From positions 62,001-126,000 of the forward strand of contig JBILTR010000015.1 in the NCBI GenBank assembly GCA_044371425.1: 64,000 nt of DNA, read 5' to 3'. Below, piece by piece: positions 34,936 through 44,049 of the stretch. This stretch comes from JBEISR01 sp044371425. GTDB taxonomy: Bacteria > Planctomycetota > Planctomycetia > Pirellulales > Pirellulaceae. The notes under the pieces were generated by a model. That model had not been told where the DNA came from, ran no database searches, and saw only the letters and a program-made list of their open reading frames with translations. A program made the position numbers and the translations under genes. Every line of letters begins with the position of its first letter. Position 1 is the first letter of the stretch.

Positions 34936-36897
34936 TCACGATTCCTCATCGCTTCGCAGCTTTGCCAGAATCGAGTAATCTTCCAGCGTCGTCGTATCTC
35001 CCGTCTGTTCCTTGCCGCTGGCGATATCGCGAAGCAAGCGTCGCATGATCTTTCCGCTTCGCGTCTTTGGAAGGGCGCTGGTGAAGCGGATATCGTCGGG
35101 TTGCGCGAGCGCCCCGATTTCCTTGCGAACGTGCATCTTCAATTCCTGCCGCAGTGCTTCGGACGGTTCGCAGCCACGCAGCGTCACAAACACCGCGATC
35201 GCCTGCCCCTTGATTTCGTCGGGCTTTCCCACGGCTGCCGCTTCGGCCACCCGAGGATGGCTGACCAAGGCACTTTCGACTTCAATGGTGCTCAACCGGT
35301 GCCCCGATACATTGATCACATCATCGATGCGTCCCATGATCCAGTAATAGCCATCTCCATCGCGTCGGGCGTTGTCCCCCGTGAGGTACATGTGCGGAAC
35401 AAGGCTCCAGTACTGCTGGCGATAACGTTCCGGGTCACCCCAGATGCCTCGGAGCATTCCAGGCCATGGTTTTTCGATGCAGAGCATCCCTCCATGCCCT
35501 TGGGGGACTTCCTGATGGCTGCTGTCGACGATGCGCGGCACGATGCCTGGCAGCGGGCGGGTGCACGAACCTGGTTTGGTCGCGATCGCACCAGGCAGCG
35601 GCGACATCATGATGCCACCCGTTTCGGTCTGCCACCAAGTATCGACGATGGGACAGCGACCTCCACCGATTTTCTCGTGGTACCACATCCAAGCTTCGGG
35701 ATTGATCCCTTCCCCCACCGAGCCCAGCAAACGTAGGCTACTCAAATCATGCTTTTCCACATGATGATCGCCCCATTTCATGAAAGCGCGAATGGCAGTG
35801 GGTGCGGTGTAGAGAATGGTGGCTTTGTACTTTTCGATGATCGCCCAAAAGCGATCCTCTTCAGGCCAATTGGGCGCCCCTTCGTAAAGAATCTGCGTGG
35901 CGCCTGCCGAAAGCGGTCCGTAGACGATGTAGCTGTGGCCGGTAATCCAGCCACAGTCGGCGGTGCACCAATAGACATCATCGTCGCGATGATCGAAGAC
36001 CCACTGAAAGGTTCGCTTGGTGTAAAGGTTGTATCCTGCGGTAGTGTGCCGAATCCCCTTGGGTTTCCCGGTCGAGCCGCTGGTGTAGAGGATAAAAAGT
36101 GGGTGTTCGCTGTCGAGCGGTGTTGCGGGACATTCGTCGGCTGTCGATGCGGTCAGATCATGCCACCAGACGTCACGCCCCTCCTGCATCGCAGTGGGCT
36201 CCCCGGTGCGACGCAAGACGATGCACCGCTGCACCGATGGGCTCTTGGCAAGCGCTGCATCGACCGTCTGCTTCAGCGGCAGAGTCTTGCCCCGACGCCA
36301 GCCGCCATCCGCGGTGACCTGAACCACCGCGCCCGCATCCTGATTGCGGTCGGCGATGGCTTCGGCAGAAAATCCTCCAAAAATCACGGAATGGACCGCG
36401 CCGATCCGGGCGCAGGCCAGCATCGCAACCATCAGTTCGGGCACAAGAGGCATGTAAATACTGACCACCTGCCCAGGCTGCACTCCGATCGCCATCAGTC
36501 CATTGGCGAATCGGCAGACTTCGCGGTGAAGGTCGCGGTAGGTCAGCGTCCTGGTGTCCCCAGGTTCCCCTTCCCAGTAAATCGCGACGCGATCTCCCAG
36601 CCCTGCTTCGAGATGGCGGTCCAGGCAATTGTAGGAAGCGTTCGTCTTGCCTCCGACAAACCACTCGGCCACCGGTTCATTCCACTTCAACACCTCCCCG
36701 AACGGCTCAAACCAATGCAGATGCTCCCTCGCCTCTTCCCCCCAAAACGCCTCGGAATCGGCAACCGATCGATCGTAGAGCGATTGATATGCCTCCATCG
36801 AACCAATTCTCGCCCGCGATCGAAACGCTTCGCTGGGGGGAAAGAGTCGCGACTCCTGCATCACAGTGTGCACTTTGCCGTCGGTCGGGTGGGACAT
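34936..36897 (-). CDS. acs: Acetyl-coenzyme A synthetase
   Basis: 653 aa, full length. Activates acetate to acetyl-AMP and then acetyl-CoA in the cytoplasm. Adenylate-forming signatures: LYTSGSTGKPKGIRHT (A3), YWCTADCGWITGHSYIVYGP, VDTWWQTETGG (A5) and TGDNARRDGDGYYWIMGRID (A7/A8). The C-terminal TRSGKIMRRLL carries the lysine that is acetylated to switch the enzyme off. ATG at 36897; ribosome binding site weak. No patZ or cobB gene is nearby. Confidence 0.96.
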   Translation of the reverse strand: MSHPTDGKVHTVMQESRLFPPSEAFRSRARIGSMEAYQSLYDRSVADSEAFWGEEAREHLHWFEPFGEVLKWNEPVAEWFVGGKTNASYNCLDRHLEAGLGDRVAIYWEGEPGDTRTLTYRDLHREVCRFANGLMAIGVQPGQVVSIYMPLVPELMVAMLACARIGAVHSVIFGGFSAEAIADRNQDAGAVVQVTADGGWRRGKTLPLKQTVDAALAKSPSVQRCIVLRRTGEPTAMQEGRDVWWHDLTASTADECPATPLDSEHPLFILYTSGSTGKPKGIRHTTAGYNLYTKRTFQWVFDHRDDDVYWCTADCGWITGHSYIVYGPLSAGATQILYEGAPNWPEEDRFWAIIEKYKATILYTAPTAIRAFMKWGDHHVEKHDLSSLRLLGSVGEGINPEAWMWYHEKIGGGRCPIVDTWWQTETGGIMMSPLPGAIATKPGSCTRPLPGIVPRIVDSSHQEVPQGHGGMLCIEKPWPGMLRGIWGDPERYRQQYWSLVPHMYLTGDNARRDGDGYYWIMGRIDDVINVSGHRLSTIEVESALVSHPRVAEAAAVGKPDEIKGQAIAVFVTLRGCEPSEALRQELKMHVRKEIGALAQPDDIRFTSALPKTRSGKIMRRLLRDIASGKEQTGDTTTLEDYSILAKLRSDEES

Positions 36898-37192
36898 TCC
36901 GAAGCATCCGAAAGGAGAGGGGGGGGACGGTCAATGGCTGAAAATCCGCCCAAGGCGATTCAAAAGCCTAGCGGATACAGCCAGAATCCGCCCGATTGTC
37001 GGCCAAGGGGAACGCCAAGTCAATCAAGCGGGGTTGCAGCCTTGCTACAATTTTCGGATCGTTCGCCTGTCTGTTACGCAAGTTCCTCCTGCTGCGGTTC
37101 CCGAGTCGTTCTTCGGCGAGGGGAGCGGCGGGCAATTCGTGCGTTCCAGCGACCGACAGCCTACGTTGTGAATCGAGTGAAAGGACCCACCT

Positions 37193-38428
37193 ATGAATCG
37201 AACCCTTTGGCGATCTCTGGCCGCACTGGCCGTTGCCTCCTCCATCCCGACATGCCAGGCGGCTGAGCCGGTTACGCTTGGGAAAGAACCTCTGACGGCA
37301 GGTATCGCAGGAGAAGGTTCCATCGATTTGACTACCATCCGCACCTGGCTGGCCGACCCCAAAAACCACCTTCCTCTGCAGATCGAACTTCCCGAGGGGC
37401 TTGCTGCCGGTAAGGATGCGGTCTGGGTACCTGAAGACAACCCAATGACTCGCGCCAAGATCGAACTGGGACGCCAACTCTATTTCGATCGTCGGCTTTC
37501 CAAGGGGAACCAAGTCAGCTGCGCCGATTGCCACCACCCAGCCAATGCCTATGGGCGCGGGACTCAATTCGGTGTGGGGGTCGAAGGACAACTGGGTGGA
37601 CGGAACTCTCCTGTCTCCTTCAACCGCATCCTCAGCAGCATTCAGTTTTGGGATGGACGAGCTGATTCGTTGGAAGAGCAGGCGAAGGGCCCGATCGCCA
37701 ACCCGATTGAAATGGGAAATACCCACGAAGCGGTCGTCGACATGCTGAAGGCCAATCCGGTCTATCGCGAGCAATTTGTGAAGGTTTTCCAGAGAGACCC
37801 AAACATCGATGATGTGGCGAGGGCCATCGCCACCTTCGAACGAGCTCTGGTGACAGGACCTAGCCCCTACGATGCCAACGAACCACTGCGGCGTTTCGAG
37901 GAGGCATTCGCAGAGCAGCTAGAAGATATGGAGACGTTTGCGGATGAGCAGCCCGATCAAGTCGATCGCTACCGCAAACTGCAGATTGCTGCGGCAGCCC
38001 GCCCCATGTCCGAATCGGCTAAAAGAGGCCGAGAACTCTTCTTCTCCGCGAAGACCAACTGCACCGCCTGCCATGTCGGCGCCAACTTCAGCGATGAAAA
38101 GTACCACAATCTGGGCGTCGGAATGGAATCGGACAAGCCGGACCTAGGACGTTATGTGATCACGAAGAACGAAGCCGACAAGGGAGCCTTCAAAACGCCA
38201 ACCCTTCGCAACATCGCTTTCTCTGGCCCGTACATGCACGACGGCAGCCAGAAGACCCTCATGGAAGTGGTCGAGTGGTATGCGAAAGGCGGCCACCCAA
38301 ACCCCTACCTCAGCGAGAAGATCAAGAAGCTGGACCTCACTCAGCAGGACAAGGAAGACTTGGTGGCGTTCATGGAGTCGCTGACTGGGGAACTTCCTGC
38401 GGTGGAGGAAGCCCGTTTGCCTGAGTGA
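37193..38428 (+). CDS. Di-haem cytochrome c peroxidase family protein
   Basis: 411-aa periplasmic protein. Signal peptide (SLAALAVASSIPTCQAAE). Two haem-c motifs: CADCH in VSCADCHHPANAYG and CTACH in NCTACHVGANFS; distal Met in YMHDGSQKT and the segment TPTLRNIAFSGPYMHDGS are typical of CcpA/MauG-type enzymes. It should reduce hydrogen peroxide with electrons from a c-type cytochrome or act in an oxidative side reaction. ATG at 37193 with AAAGGA upstream. The transcript ends at a strong intrinsic terminator 30 nt after the stop. Confidence 0.93.
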   Translation: MNRTLWRSLAALAVASSIPTCQAAEPVTLGKEPLTAGIAGEGSIDLTTIRTWLADPKNHLPLQIELPEGLAAGKDAVWVPEDNPMTRAKIELGRQLYFDRRLSKGNQVSCADCHHPANAYGRGTQFGVGVEGQLGGRNSPVSFNRILSSIQFWDGRADSLEEQAKGPIANPIEMGNTHEAVVDMLKANPVYREQFVKVFQRDPNIDDVARAIATFERALVTGPSPYDANEPLRRFEEAFAEQLEDMETFADEQPDQVDRYRKLQIAAAARPMSESAKRGRELFFSAKTNCTACHVGANFSDEKYHNLGVGMESDKPDLGRYVITKNEADKGAFKTPTLRNIAFSGPYMHDGSQKTLMEVVEWYAKGGHPNPYLSEKIKKLDLTQQDKEDLVAFMESLTGELPAVEEARLPE

Positions 38429-38457
38429 TTCGACTGGCCTTTGTAGAAACTGCATTC

Positions 38458-38501
38458 GAAGGGTCGCCAAATCCCCTGTGGTTTGGCGACCCTTCTTTTT
38501 T
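38458..38501 (+). terminator. Intrinsic terminator of the cytochrome c peroxidase gene
   Basis: Perfect 14-bp stem GAAGGGTCGCCAAA / TTTGGCGACCCTTC, 10-nt loop, followed at once by six T. Starts 30 nt after the stop codon. The best rho-independent terminator in the window. Confidence 0.93.
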
Positions 38502-39124
38502 GGTCCCTGTGCTACTTCTGCCAGCGATGCTCCAGGACATCCAAGCAGTCGAATTCTTGGGTATGCTAACAACCAAAGGAAAACAACTCCCCTGCCTTCC
38601 TGGCAGGGAGCATTCGCGTCGTGATGGCCCTTCGATCGAGTGCGGGAGTCGGTCGGTATCACGCGACAGTGCTAAGGCGCGAAGAAAGAAACGAAGCACT
38701 TCGTTCACCAGTTCATACGACCGATTCCATGCGCCCTTCGAGCTGTCGATTCGAATGGCAACGAAACGAAAAGCCCGCAGAAAAAGTCGACTGGATACCC
38801 AAGCCGCTATCGCAAATCGGACAGGGCTCTCCATCTCTTCGTGTCTTCGCGGCATCCCGTGAGCCAAGACGGGAGTTGCAAGATATCGCAAGAAGTCATC
38901 CGGGGGAAAAACATGTCCCTTCGGTTTGATCGTGGTTTGCGATCGATTCCCTGCCGCGACTCACAAAAACCGGTGGCCACACACCCAGTCACCCTCCCTC
39001 AGGGAAGGTCGCTGAGGAGGAACGACAGACCGGGAAGGGTCACACAGTATTCGTCCGTAGCGGCACGATGGTCCGGGATGGATGGAGCGGAAAGATATGG
39101 CCCTCCCCGCTCGTTCCTCGCGAC

Positions 39125-39271
39125 CCTCCCAAGGGGAGGGTGAGATCCACTCACAAACCTTGTATCCCATGGGAAAGGTGAGATCCATCTCAGCCCTGTT
39201 TCCCAAGGAAGGTTGAGATCCACCTCAAGCCTTGTTTCCCAAGCGAGGGTGAGCTCCACTCACAAACCTTG
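39125..39271. repeat. Four tandem ~37-bp units, each with a conserved hairpin
   Basis: Units start with CCCAAGG-like DNA, contain a small palindrome around ATCCA/CTCCA and end CAAACCTTGT-like. The palindrome arms are GTGAG/CTCAC, TGAGA/TCTCA, TTGAG/CTCAA and GTGAG/CTCAC: they differ between units yet stay complementary, so pairing appears to be kept. Not a CRISPR: no spacers of constant length and no cas genes. Confidence 0.75.
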
Positions 39272-39678
39272 TCTCGTCAGCCCTTCCGAGAGCCCCAAAG
39301 AATTGTTGACTGGACATCTCTTTCGCCGTGCCACGAACAGAACTAGCCGATCCCGCTGAAGGACCAAGGCAGCCGTTGGAAAGGAGATCCCTGTGTATCG
39401 ATCAACATCAAAGGAAGTCTCTTTGCCACTAAACCCAATCTAGCGGCGTAATCCCCTTCTTTGCCCGTCCTCAAGCCGCTGCATGTGGATCGCAATGCGG
39501 CTCGCCAGACCCAATTCCAACCCAGGAATCGATCGTGGTAAAAAGGAGGTGGCGATCGGTGTGACCAAGTGAAAAGCGCAGCTGAATCATGTTGCTGGCG
39601 GGTGTTGGGATTTCTATACTTCCCAAGAGCCGCGCAGGGATGCGGCGATCGGTGATCGCGACGCGTGGCGGGGAGACA

Positions 39679-41274
39679 ATGGCGGTGGATGAACAGCAGC
39701 GTCGGCAGGAAGCAACCGGACTCTTTGGGCCCGATCATCTTGGGGTCAGCGCCCTGGATCTGCTGGAGCGGTTGCCGGAGGGCGTCGCGATTCTCGAGCG
39801 TCCGTTGCGCGTGGTGTGGGCCAATCAGCCCTTTCATGAATTGGCAGGGCAAGGCCGATCGTTTTTGACCGAGGATTTCTATAGCTTCTTCGGAGATGGC
39901 AGAACCTCGGACGGATGGGAATGCCCCATCGCAGCCGCCTTTTCGACGCGGACGGATGCTTCGGAAGTGCTCCATGTATCCGAGAACCGGCATTACCGAC
40001 TCCACGCATCGCCGCTGGAGATCGTCGATGGCACCGAACGCGTTCTGGTGACACTGCAAGACATCACCAGCCAGTACGCACAGCAACAGAAACTGGAAGC
40101 GATTCACCAGGCGGGAAGTAAGCTGACCGATCTGAAGCCGGATGAGATCTTTGCTTTGAGCACCGAGCAACGAATCGATTTGCTGAAGGACAACATACGC
40201 TTCTACACGCGCGACCTTCTGAATGTGGAAGTGATTGAAATTCGTCTTCTGGAACAATCGACTAAGGTTTTAGTACCTCTGCTTTCGGTTGGCATTGATC
40301 AAGAAGCTGCCGACCGAAGACTGATGGCCAGTCCCCAGGGAAATGGAGTAACGGGCTTCGTAGCATCCAGCGGAAAGAGCTACCTGTGTTTGGATACCGA
40401 ATCGGACCCACTATACATCGAGGGATTCAAAGGGGCACAAAGTTCCCTCACGGTCCCTGTCCTGCTGCATGAGCAAGTGATTGGTACCATCAATGTGGAA
40501 AGTCCGGTGAAGCATGCCTTCACCAAACTGGACATGCAGTTCCTCGAGATTTTTGCACGTGACGTGGCCGTAGCCCTCAATACGCTCGATCTCTTAGTCG
40601 CTCAGCGTTCCAATGCAGCTCAGCAAAGCTGCGAACAGATCGATCATGCAGTATCGCTGCCGATCGACCGAATCCTGCTGGATACCGTCCATGCGTTGCA
40701 GGAACAGGGAATCCAGGGAGAGGAAATCTTGATGGAGCGACTTCGGAGCATTCTGCGAAATGCGAGAAGCATCAAGCGATCGATTCATCAGGTAGGACAA
40801 AATTTGGCGCCTTTGGATACCTGCAACTCCGAGTCGCATCAGCGATATCGCGGCCTTCTGGAGGGCGCTCGGGTGCTGGTGGTGGACGATGAAGAGCAGG
40901 TATGCAGCGAGGCTCATCGCCTGCTGGAACGCTTCGGTTGCATCGTCGAGTCGGCTCATTCGGTCGCCGAAGCGATGATGATGGTGCGCAACTGTGCTGC
41001 TGGGGAACCTTACGATCTAGTACTCAGCGAAATCCGGCTTCCCGATGAATCTGCCTACCAGCTGATGAATCGCTTGGTCCCCCTGCTTCAGCCGGTGCCA
41101 CTGATCATGATGAAAGAGTATGGTTACGATGTCGACCATGTTTTCACGAGAGCTCGTGAAAATGGACTTCACCCCAAAGCGATTTTGTTCAAACCATTTC
41201 GCCTCGACCAACTGCTCCAGGTTGCCGCGACCATTCTGGATCATTGCCAGCGCGTGAAGCGGGGCGACGCGTGA
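39679..41274 (+). CDS. PAS-GAF-receiver signalling protein without an output domain
   Basis: 531 aa, cytoplasmic. PAS-like domain about 20-130 (LLERLPEGVAILERPLRVVW), GAF domain about 150-310 (FYTRDLLNVEVIEIRLLEQ, SSLTVPVLLHEQVIGTINVE), a helical linker with QGEEILMERLRSILRNAR, and a C-terminal receiver about 405-520 (RVLVVDDEEQV, switch lysine in ILFKPFRLDQLL). At the phospho-acceptor the receiver reads YDLVLSEIRLPDE, Glu in place of Asp. No HisKA/HATPase and no DNA-binding domain, so it probably acts through protein contacts. ATG at 39679 with GGGGAG just upstream. The metallophosphoesterase gene follows 1 nt later. Confidence 0.85.
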   Translation: MAVDEQQRRQEATGLFGPDHLGVSALDLLERLPEGVAILERPLRVVWANQPFHELAGQGRSFLTEDFYSFFGDGRTSDGWECPIAAAFSTRTDASEVLHVSENRHYRLHASPLEIVDGTERVLVTLQDITSQYAQQQKLEAIHQAGSKLTDLKPDEIFALSTEQRIDLLKDNIRFYTRDLLNVEVIEIRLLEQSTKVLVPLLSVGIDQEAADRRLMASPQGNGVTGFVASSGKSYLCLDTESDPLYIEGFKGAQSSLTVPVLLHEQVIGTINVESPVKHAFTKLDMQFLEIFARDVAVALNTLDLLVAQRSNAAQQSCEQIDHAVSLPIDRILLDTVHALQEQGIQGEEILMERLRSILRNARSIKRSIHQVGQNLAPLDTCNSESHQRYRGLLEGARVLVVDDEEQVCSEAHRLLERFGCIVESAHSVAEAMMMVRNCAAGEPYDLVLSEIRLPDESAYQLMNRLVPLLQPVPLIMMKEYGYDVDHVFTRARENGLHPKAILFKPFRLDQLLQVAATILDHCQRVKRGDA

Positions 41275-41275
41275 C

Positions 41276-42529
41276 GTGCCGACCATCGACGCTTCCACCT
41301 TGATTGTGCGATGGATCCTCTTTTTCTGCCTCACAGCCGGTCACTGCGCTCTGATCGTTGCACTCATCAATCGGGTCAACGCCCTTGGGTGGGAACGCAG
41401 ATGGGTGAAGCGGACAGAGAAATTGATCAAGCTGGTCGGCATCGCACTCCCTTGCCTTCTGATTTTTGGAAGCTGGACTCCTTGGATCCAGTGGCTTTCG
41501 GGAGAACGAGTCCCGATGCCTTCCTCTGGACTCGTCACCACGCATGCCGCTATCTGCCTGACTTCGCTTGCTTGGTGGTTTCCGGATTGGGCTCACGCCC
41601 GCCTGGGGCTTCATCGAACGCAAAGCCAACATCCACCCGAACAGTCGCGACGCTGGACGCAAGACGAATGGCAACAACCCCCATCCGAACTGCACTGGAT
41701 GTTGACACTGCCGGGGAACGAGGCGATGCAGCTGGATGTCAACCAAAAGCGGCTGGCAGTGCCTGATTTACCTTTTCGCTGGAATGGTCTGCGCATCGGG
41801 CATATTTCGGACCTGCATTTGACCGGCGTGGTACCGATGGAATTCTATCGCACGGCTTTTGAAAAGCTTCAAGAGCATCAGCCCGATTGCTTGGTCGTTT
41901 CTGGCGATTGGATCGATAACCCTCGCACCCTCGATTGGATTCCCAAGATCCTGCAGGGGATCCGTGCGCCGCTGGGATGTTACTTCATCCTGGGGAACCA
42001 CGACCTGGCGATGGGGGAGAGCGAGCGATTGCGGACCGACCTTCGATCGATCGGCTGGACCGATCTGGGAGGCAGATTCCTGGAAATGAGAAATCCTCAA
42101 GGCATGCTGCAATGGCTGGGAGACGAATCGCCCTGGTGGCCAGCACCCTGCAACGTTCCCAATAGCCGTCCCCTCGATGCCCTGCGCATCGGCCTTTGCC
42201 ATTCACCCGACTCATGGAAATGGGCCCGAAAGCAGCAGTGCCAACTGGTGCTGGCAGGCCACACCCACGGCGGCCAAATCCGAATTCCTGGTATCGGCCC
42301 CATCATTTCCCCCAGCAAGCACGGCAGTCGTTTTGCATCCGGTATCTTCTACCACCAGAATTCCTGCATGCATGTCTCTCGGGGACTCGCTGGAAAGACC
42401 CCGTTTCGATGGCGATGCCCCCCCGAAGCATCGCTGTTACGGCTGGAACCGCTCCTTCAGACCGTTGCTGCTTTGGATTCGGAGAAATACGCAACAGCCT
42501 CGCATTCCCCGAACATGGCGACGACTTGA
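41276..42529 (+). CDS. Membrane-bound metallophosphoesterase (YkuE-like)
   Basis: 417 aa. Three hydrophobic segments near the N-terminus (LIVRWILFFCLTAGHCALIV, LIKLVGIALPCLLIFGSW, AAICLTSLAWWF) anchor a calcineurin-like domain. All metal motifs are present in order: SDLHL, SGDWID, LGNHDL, LCHSPD and AGHTHGGQ. Substrate unknown; relatives include UDP-2,3-diacylglucosamine hydrolases and phosphodiesterases. GTG start, 1 nt after the PAS-GAF-receiver gene, so translation is probably coupled. Confidence 0.88.
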   Translation: MPTIDASTLIVRWILFFCLTAGHCALIVALINRVNALGWERRWVKRTEKLIKLVGIALPCLLIFGSWTPWIQWLSGERVPMPSSGLVTTHAAICLTSLAWWFPDWAHARLGLHRTQSQHPPEQSRRWTQDEWQQPPSELHWMLTLPGNEAMQLDVNQKRLAVPDLPFRWNGLRIGHISDLHLTGVVPMEFYRTAFEKLQEHQPDCLVVSGDWIDNPRTLDWIPKILQGIRAPLGCYFILGNHDLAMGESERLRTDLRSIGWTDLGGRFLEMRNPQGMLQWLGDESPWWPAPCNVPNSRPLDALRIGLCHSPDSWKWARKQQCQLVLAGHTHGGQIRIPGIGPIISPSKHGSRFASGIFYHQNSCMHVSRGLAGKTPFRWRCPPEASLLRLEPLLQTVAALDSEKYATASHSPNMATT

Positions 42530-42672
42530 AAATGTTCCGCTATTCCTCCATGGAAGCCAGAAGCGACCGCATTCCACCAAGTTCCCATCCATCGCCCTGA
42601 CGTGGCGGCCGAAAGATCCCGCGAATGGGATCAGATGCCTTATGGAGTCGCAAAGAGCGACGGAGTTTCGCG

Positions 42673-43995
42673 ATGCTCTACCGCCCACACATCCTGCTGA
42701 CCGTCCTGGCACTTTGGTGCGCTATGGCAAGCCATGATTGCGTCGCGCAGGAGACACCGCAGGATGCTACCTGGTCCCCAGACCGCATCCGCCAAGCAGG
42801 ACTTCGCGAAGTGAGCTCCTCCCATCTGCGCATGATCACCGATCTGCCAGCAGATCCTGAAGTCGATGAATTGCCGCAGATCTTCGATCTCGCAATACCG
42901 CAGTGGTTCGAAGGTTTTGCCATCACGCCAGCTCCCTTGCCCAAAGAGAAGCTCAAACTGCTCCTCTTTCGAGATCGATCAAAAATGGAACAGCTGGGCC
43001 TGATCGACGCCAGCCTTCCTCCCTTCCCCTACGGATACCAGCGAGGGCCGATCATGTATGTGGCGGAACCTCCCTCACCCTACTACCGACGCCATCTGGT
43101 CCTCCACGAGGGAACGCACTGGTTCATGGAGGCTTATCTTGGCGGATATGGTCCTCCCTGGATCGCTGAAGGGATGGCGGAACGGTGGGCGACTCACCGC
43201 TGGGACCGTAAAAAGCTGCAGATGAAGACGATCCCCGAAGACCGAGACGATTATCCCTATTGGGGCCGCTTTCGCTTCATCCGGGAACAATTGGCAGCCG
43301 GTAAAGCACCTTCCCTGGAATCGATCATGCGATTCTCGGAACGATCGGCGATGGAAGTGGAAATGTATGCGTGGAGTTGGTCAGCGGTATGCTTTTTTGA
43401 ATCCCAGCCCCAGCTGCAGGAGACGCTGCTCAATGCACTCAAAGAGAATCCAAAGGATGGTCAGGGCTTCAATCGCCGCATCTTTCAAACTCTACGTGAC
43501 CGCTGGCCGTGGGTGAGAATGCACTGGGAAGGCATGCTAGATCGATTCGACTATGGATTCGATCTTCAGTCGGATAGCCCTGCGATTTTGCCGAATCTGC
43601 CGACGCCACAGAAGCTCCCGGTCACCCTAAGTATCGCCGCTGACTCTGGATGGCAAGCCACCGGTATTCGCATGGAGGCGGGGCAGCGCGTGGCGATCCG
43701 TGCCGTTGGACGCGTCCAGCTAGGAGAAACAACGCGACCGTGGTGGAGCGAACCTCAGGGAGTCACCTTCCGATATGCACGCAGCAATCCTATGGGATCG
43801 CTGATCGCTACCGTCGCTCCCTTCCATGAAACGGAACCCAAGCAGTCCTTAGCGTGGCTACACCAACGGATCGGGAAACAGGCCGAACTGGAAGCGACTG
43901 AAGCGGGGCAGCTACTTCTGGAAATCAATGAACTGCCCTCCGGTCGCAGAGACAATCAGGGGCAGTACGTCGTCACCATTGAGTCGATCGATTAG
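42673..43995 (+). CDS. Secreted HExxH protein (gluzincin-like)
   Basis: 440 aa. Signal peptide LLTVLALWCAMASHDCVAQ. Middle part has a zinc-peptidase motif HEGTH in LVLHEGTHWFMEAYLGGYG with a downstream acidic residue in WIAEGMAERW at a distance fitting gluzincins (DUF1570-like proteins in planctomycetes). The C-terminal 130 residues form a beta-rich domain (LSIAADSGWQATGIRMEAGQ) like a carbohydrate-binding or LecA/PA-IL-like module. Peptidase activity is inferred from the motif only. ATG at 42673 with GGAG 7 nt upstream. Confidence 0.78.
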   Translation: MLYRPHILLTVLALWCAMASHDCVAQETPQDATWSPDRIRQAGLREVSSSHLRMITDLPADPEVDELPQIFDLAIPQWFEGFAITPAPLPKEKLKLLLFRDRSKMEQLGLIDASLPPFPYGYQRGPIMYVAEPPSPYYRRHLVLHEGTHWFMEAYLGGYGPPWIAEGMAERWATHRWDRKKLQMKTIPEDRDDYPYWGRFRFIREQLAAGKAPSLESIMRFSERSAMEVEMYAWSWSAVCFFESQPQLQETLLNALKENPKDGQGFNRRIFQTLRDRWPWVRMHWEGMLDRFDYGFDLQSDSPAILPNLPTPQKLPVTLSIAADSGWQATGIRMEAGQRVAIRAVGRVQLGETTRPWWSEPQGVTFRYARSNPMGSLIATVAPFHETEPKQSLAWLHQRIGKQAELEATEAGQLLLEINELPSGRRDNQGQYVVTIESID

Positions 43996-44049
43996 CGCGG
44001 CGAATCGAAACGGCCATTGATCATTTGCATGAAAGGTCCAAGGCATCCC

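Larger units (their letters stand above)
38429..39678. repeat. 1.25-kb gene-free stretch with hairpin repeats
   Basis: No frame here looks like a protein. It contains the peroxidase terminator (38458-38501), a CTCCCCTGCC/GGCAGGGAG hairpin at 38587-38610, an imperfect inverted repeat pair at 38989-39025 and 39111-39143, and four tandem hairpin units at about 39125-39271. The right end, with GGGGAG directly before 39679, leads into the PAS-GAF-receiver gene. This is the longest non-coding region of the window. Confidence 0.7.

Noticed and set aside
35749..37266. Long plus-strand frame opposite acs
   Set aside because: Antisense to an intact acetyl-CoA synthetase; not protein-like.
39125..39271. 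CRISPR array
   Set aside because: Units are contiguous without constant-length spacers, arms vary, and no cas gene is in the window.
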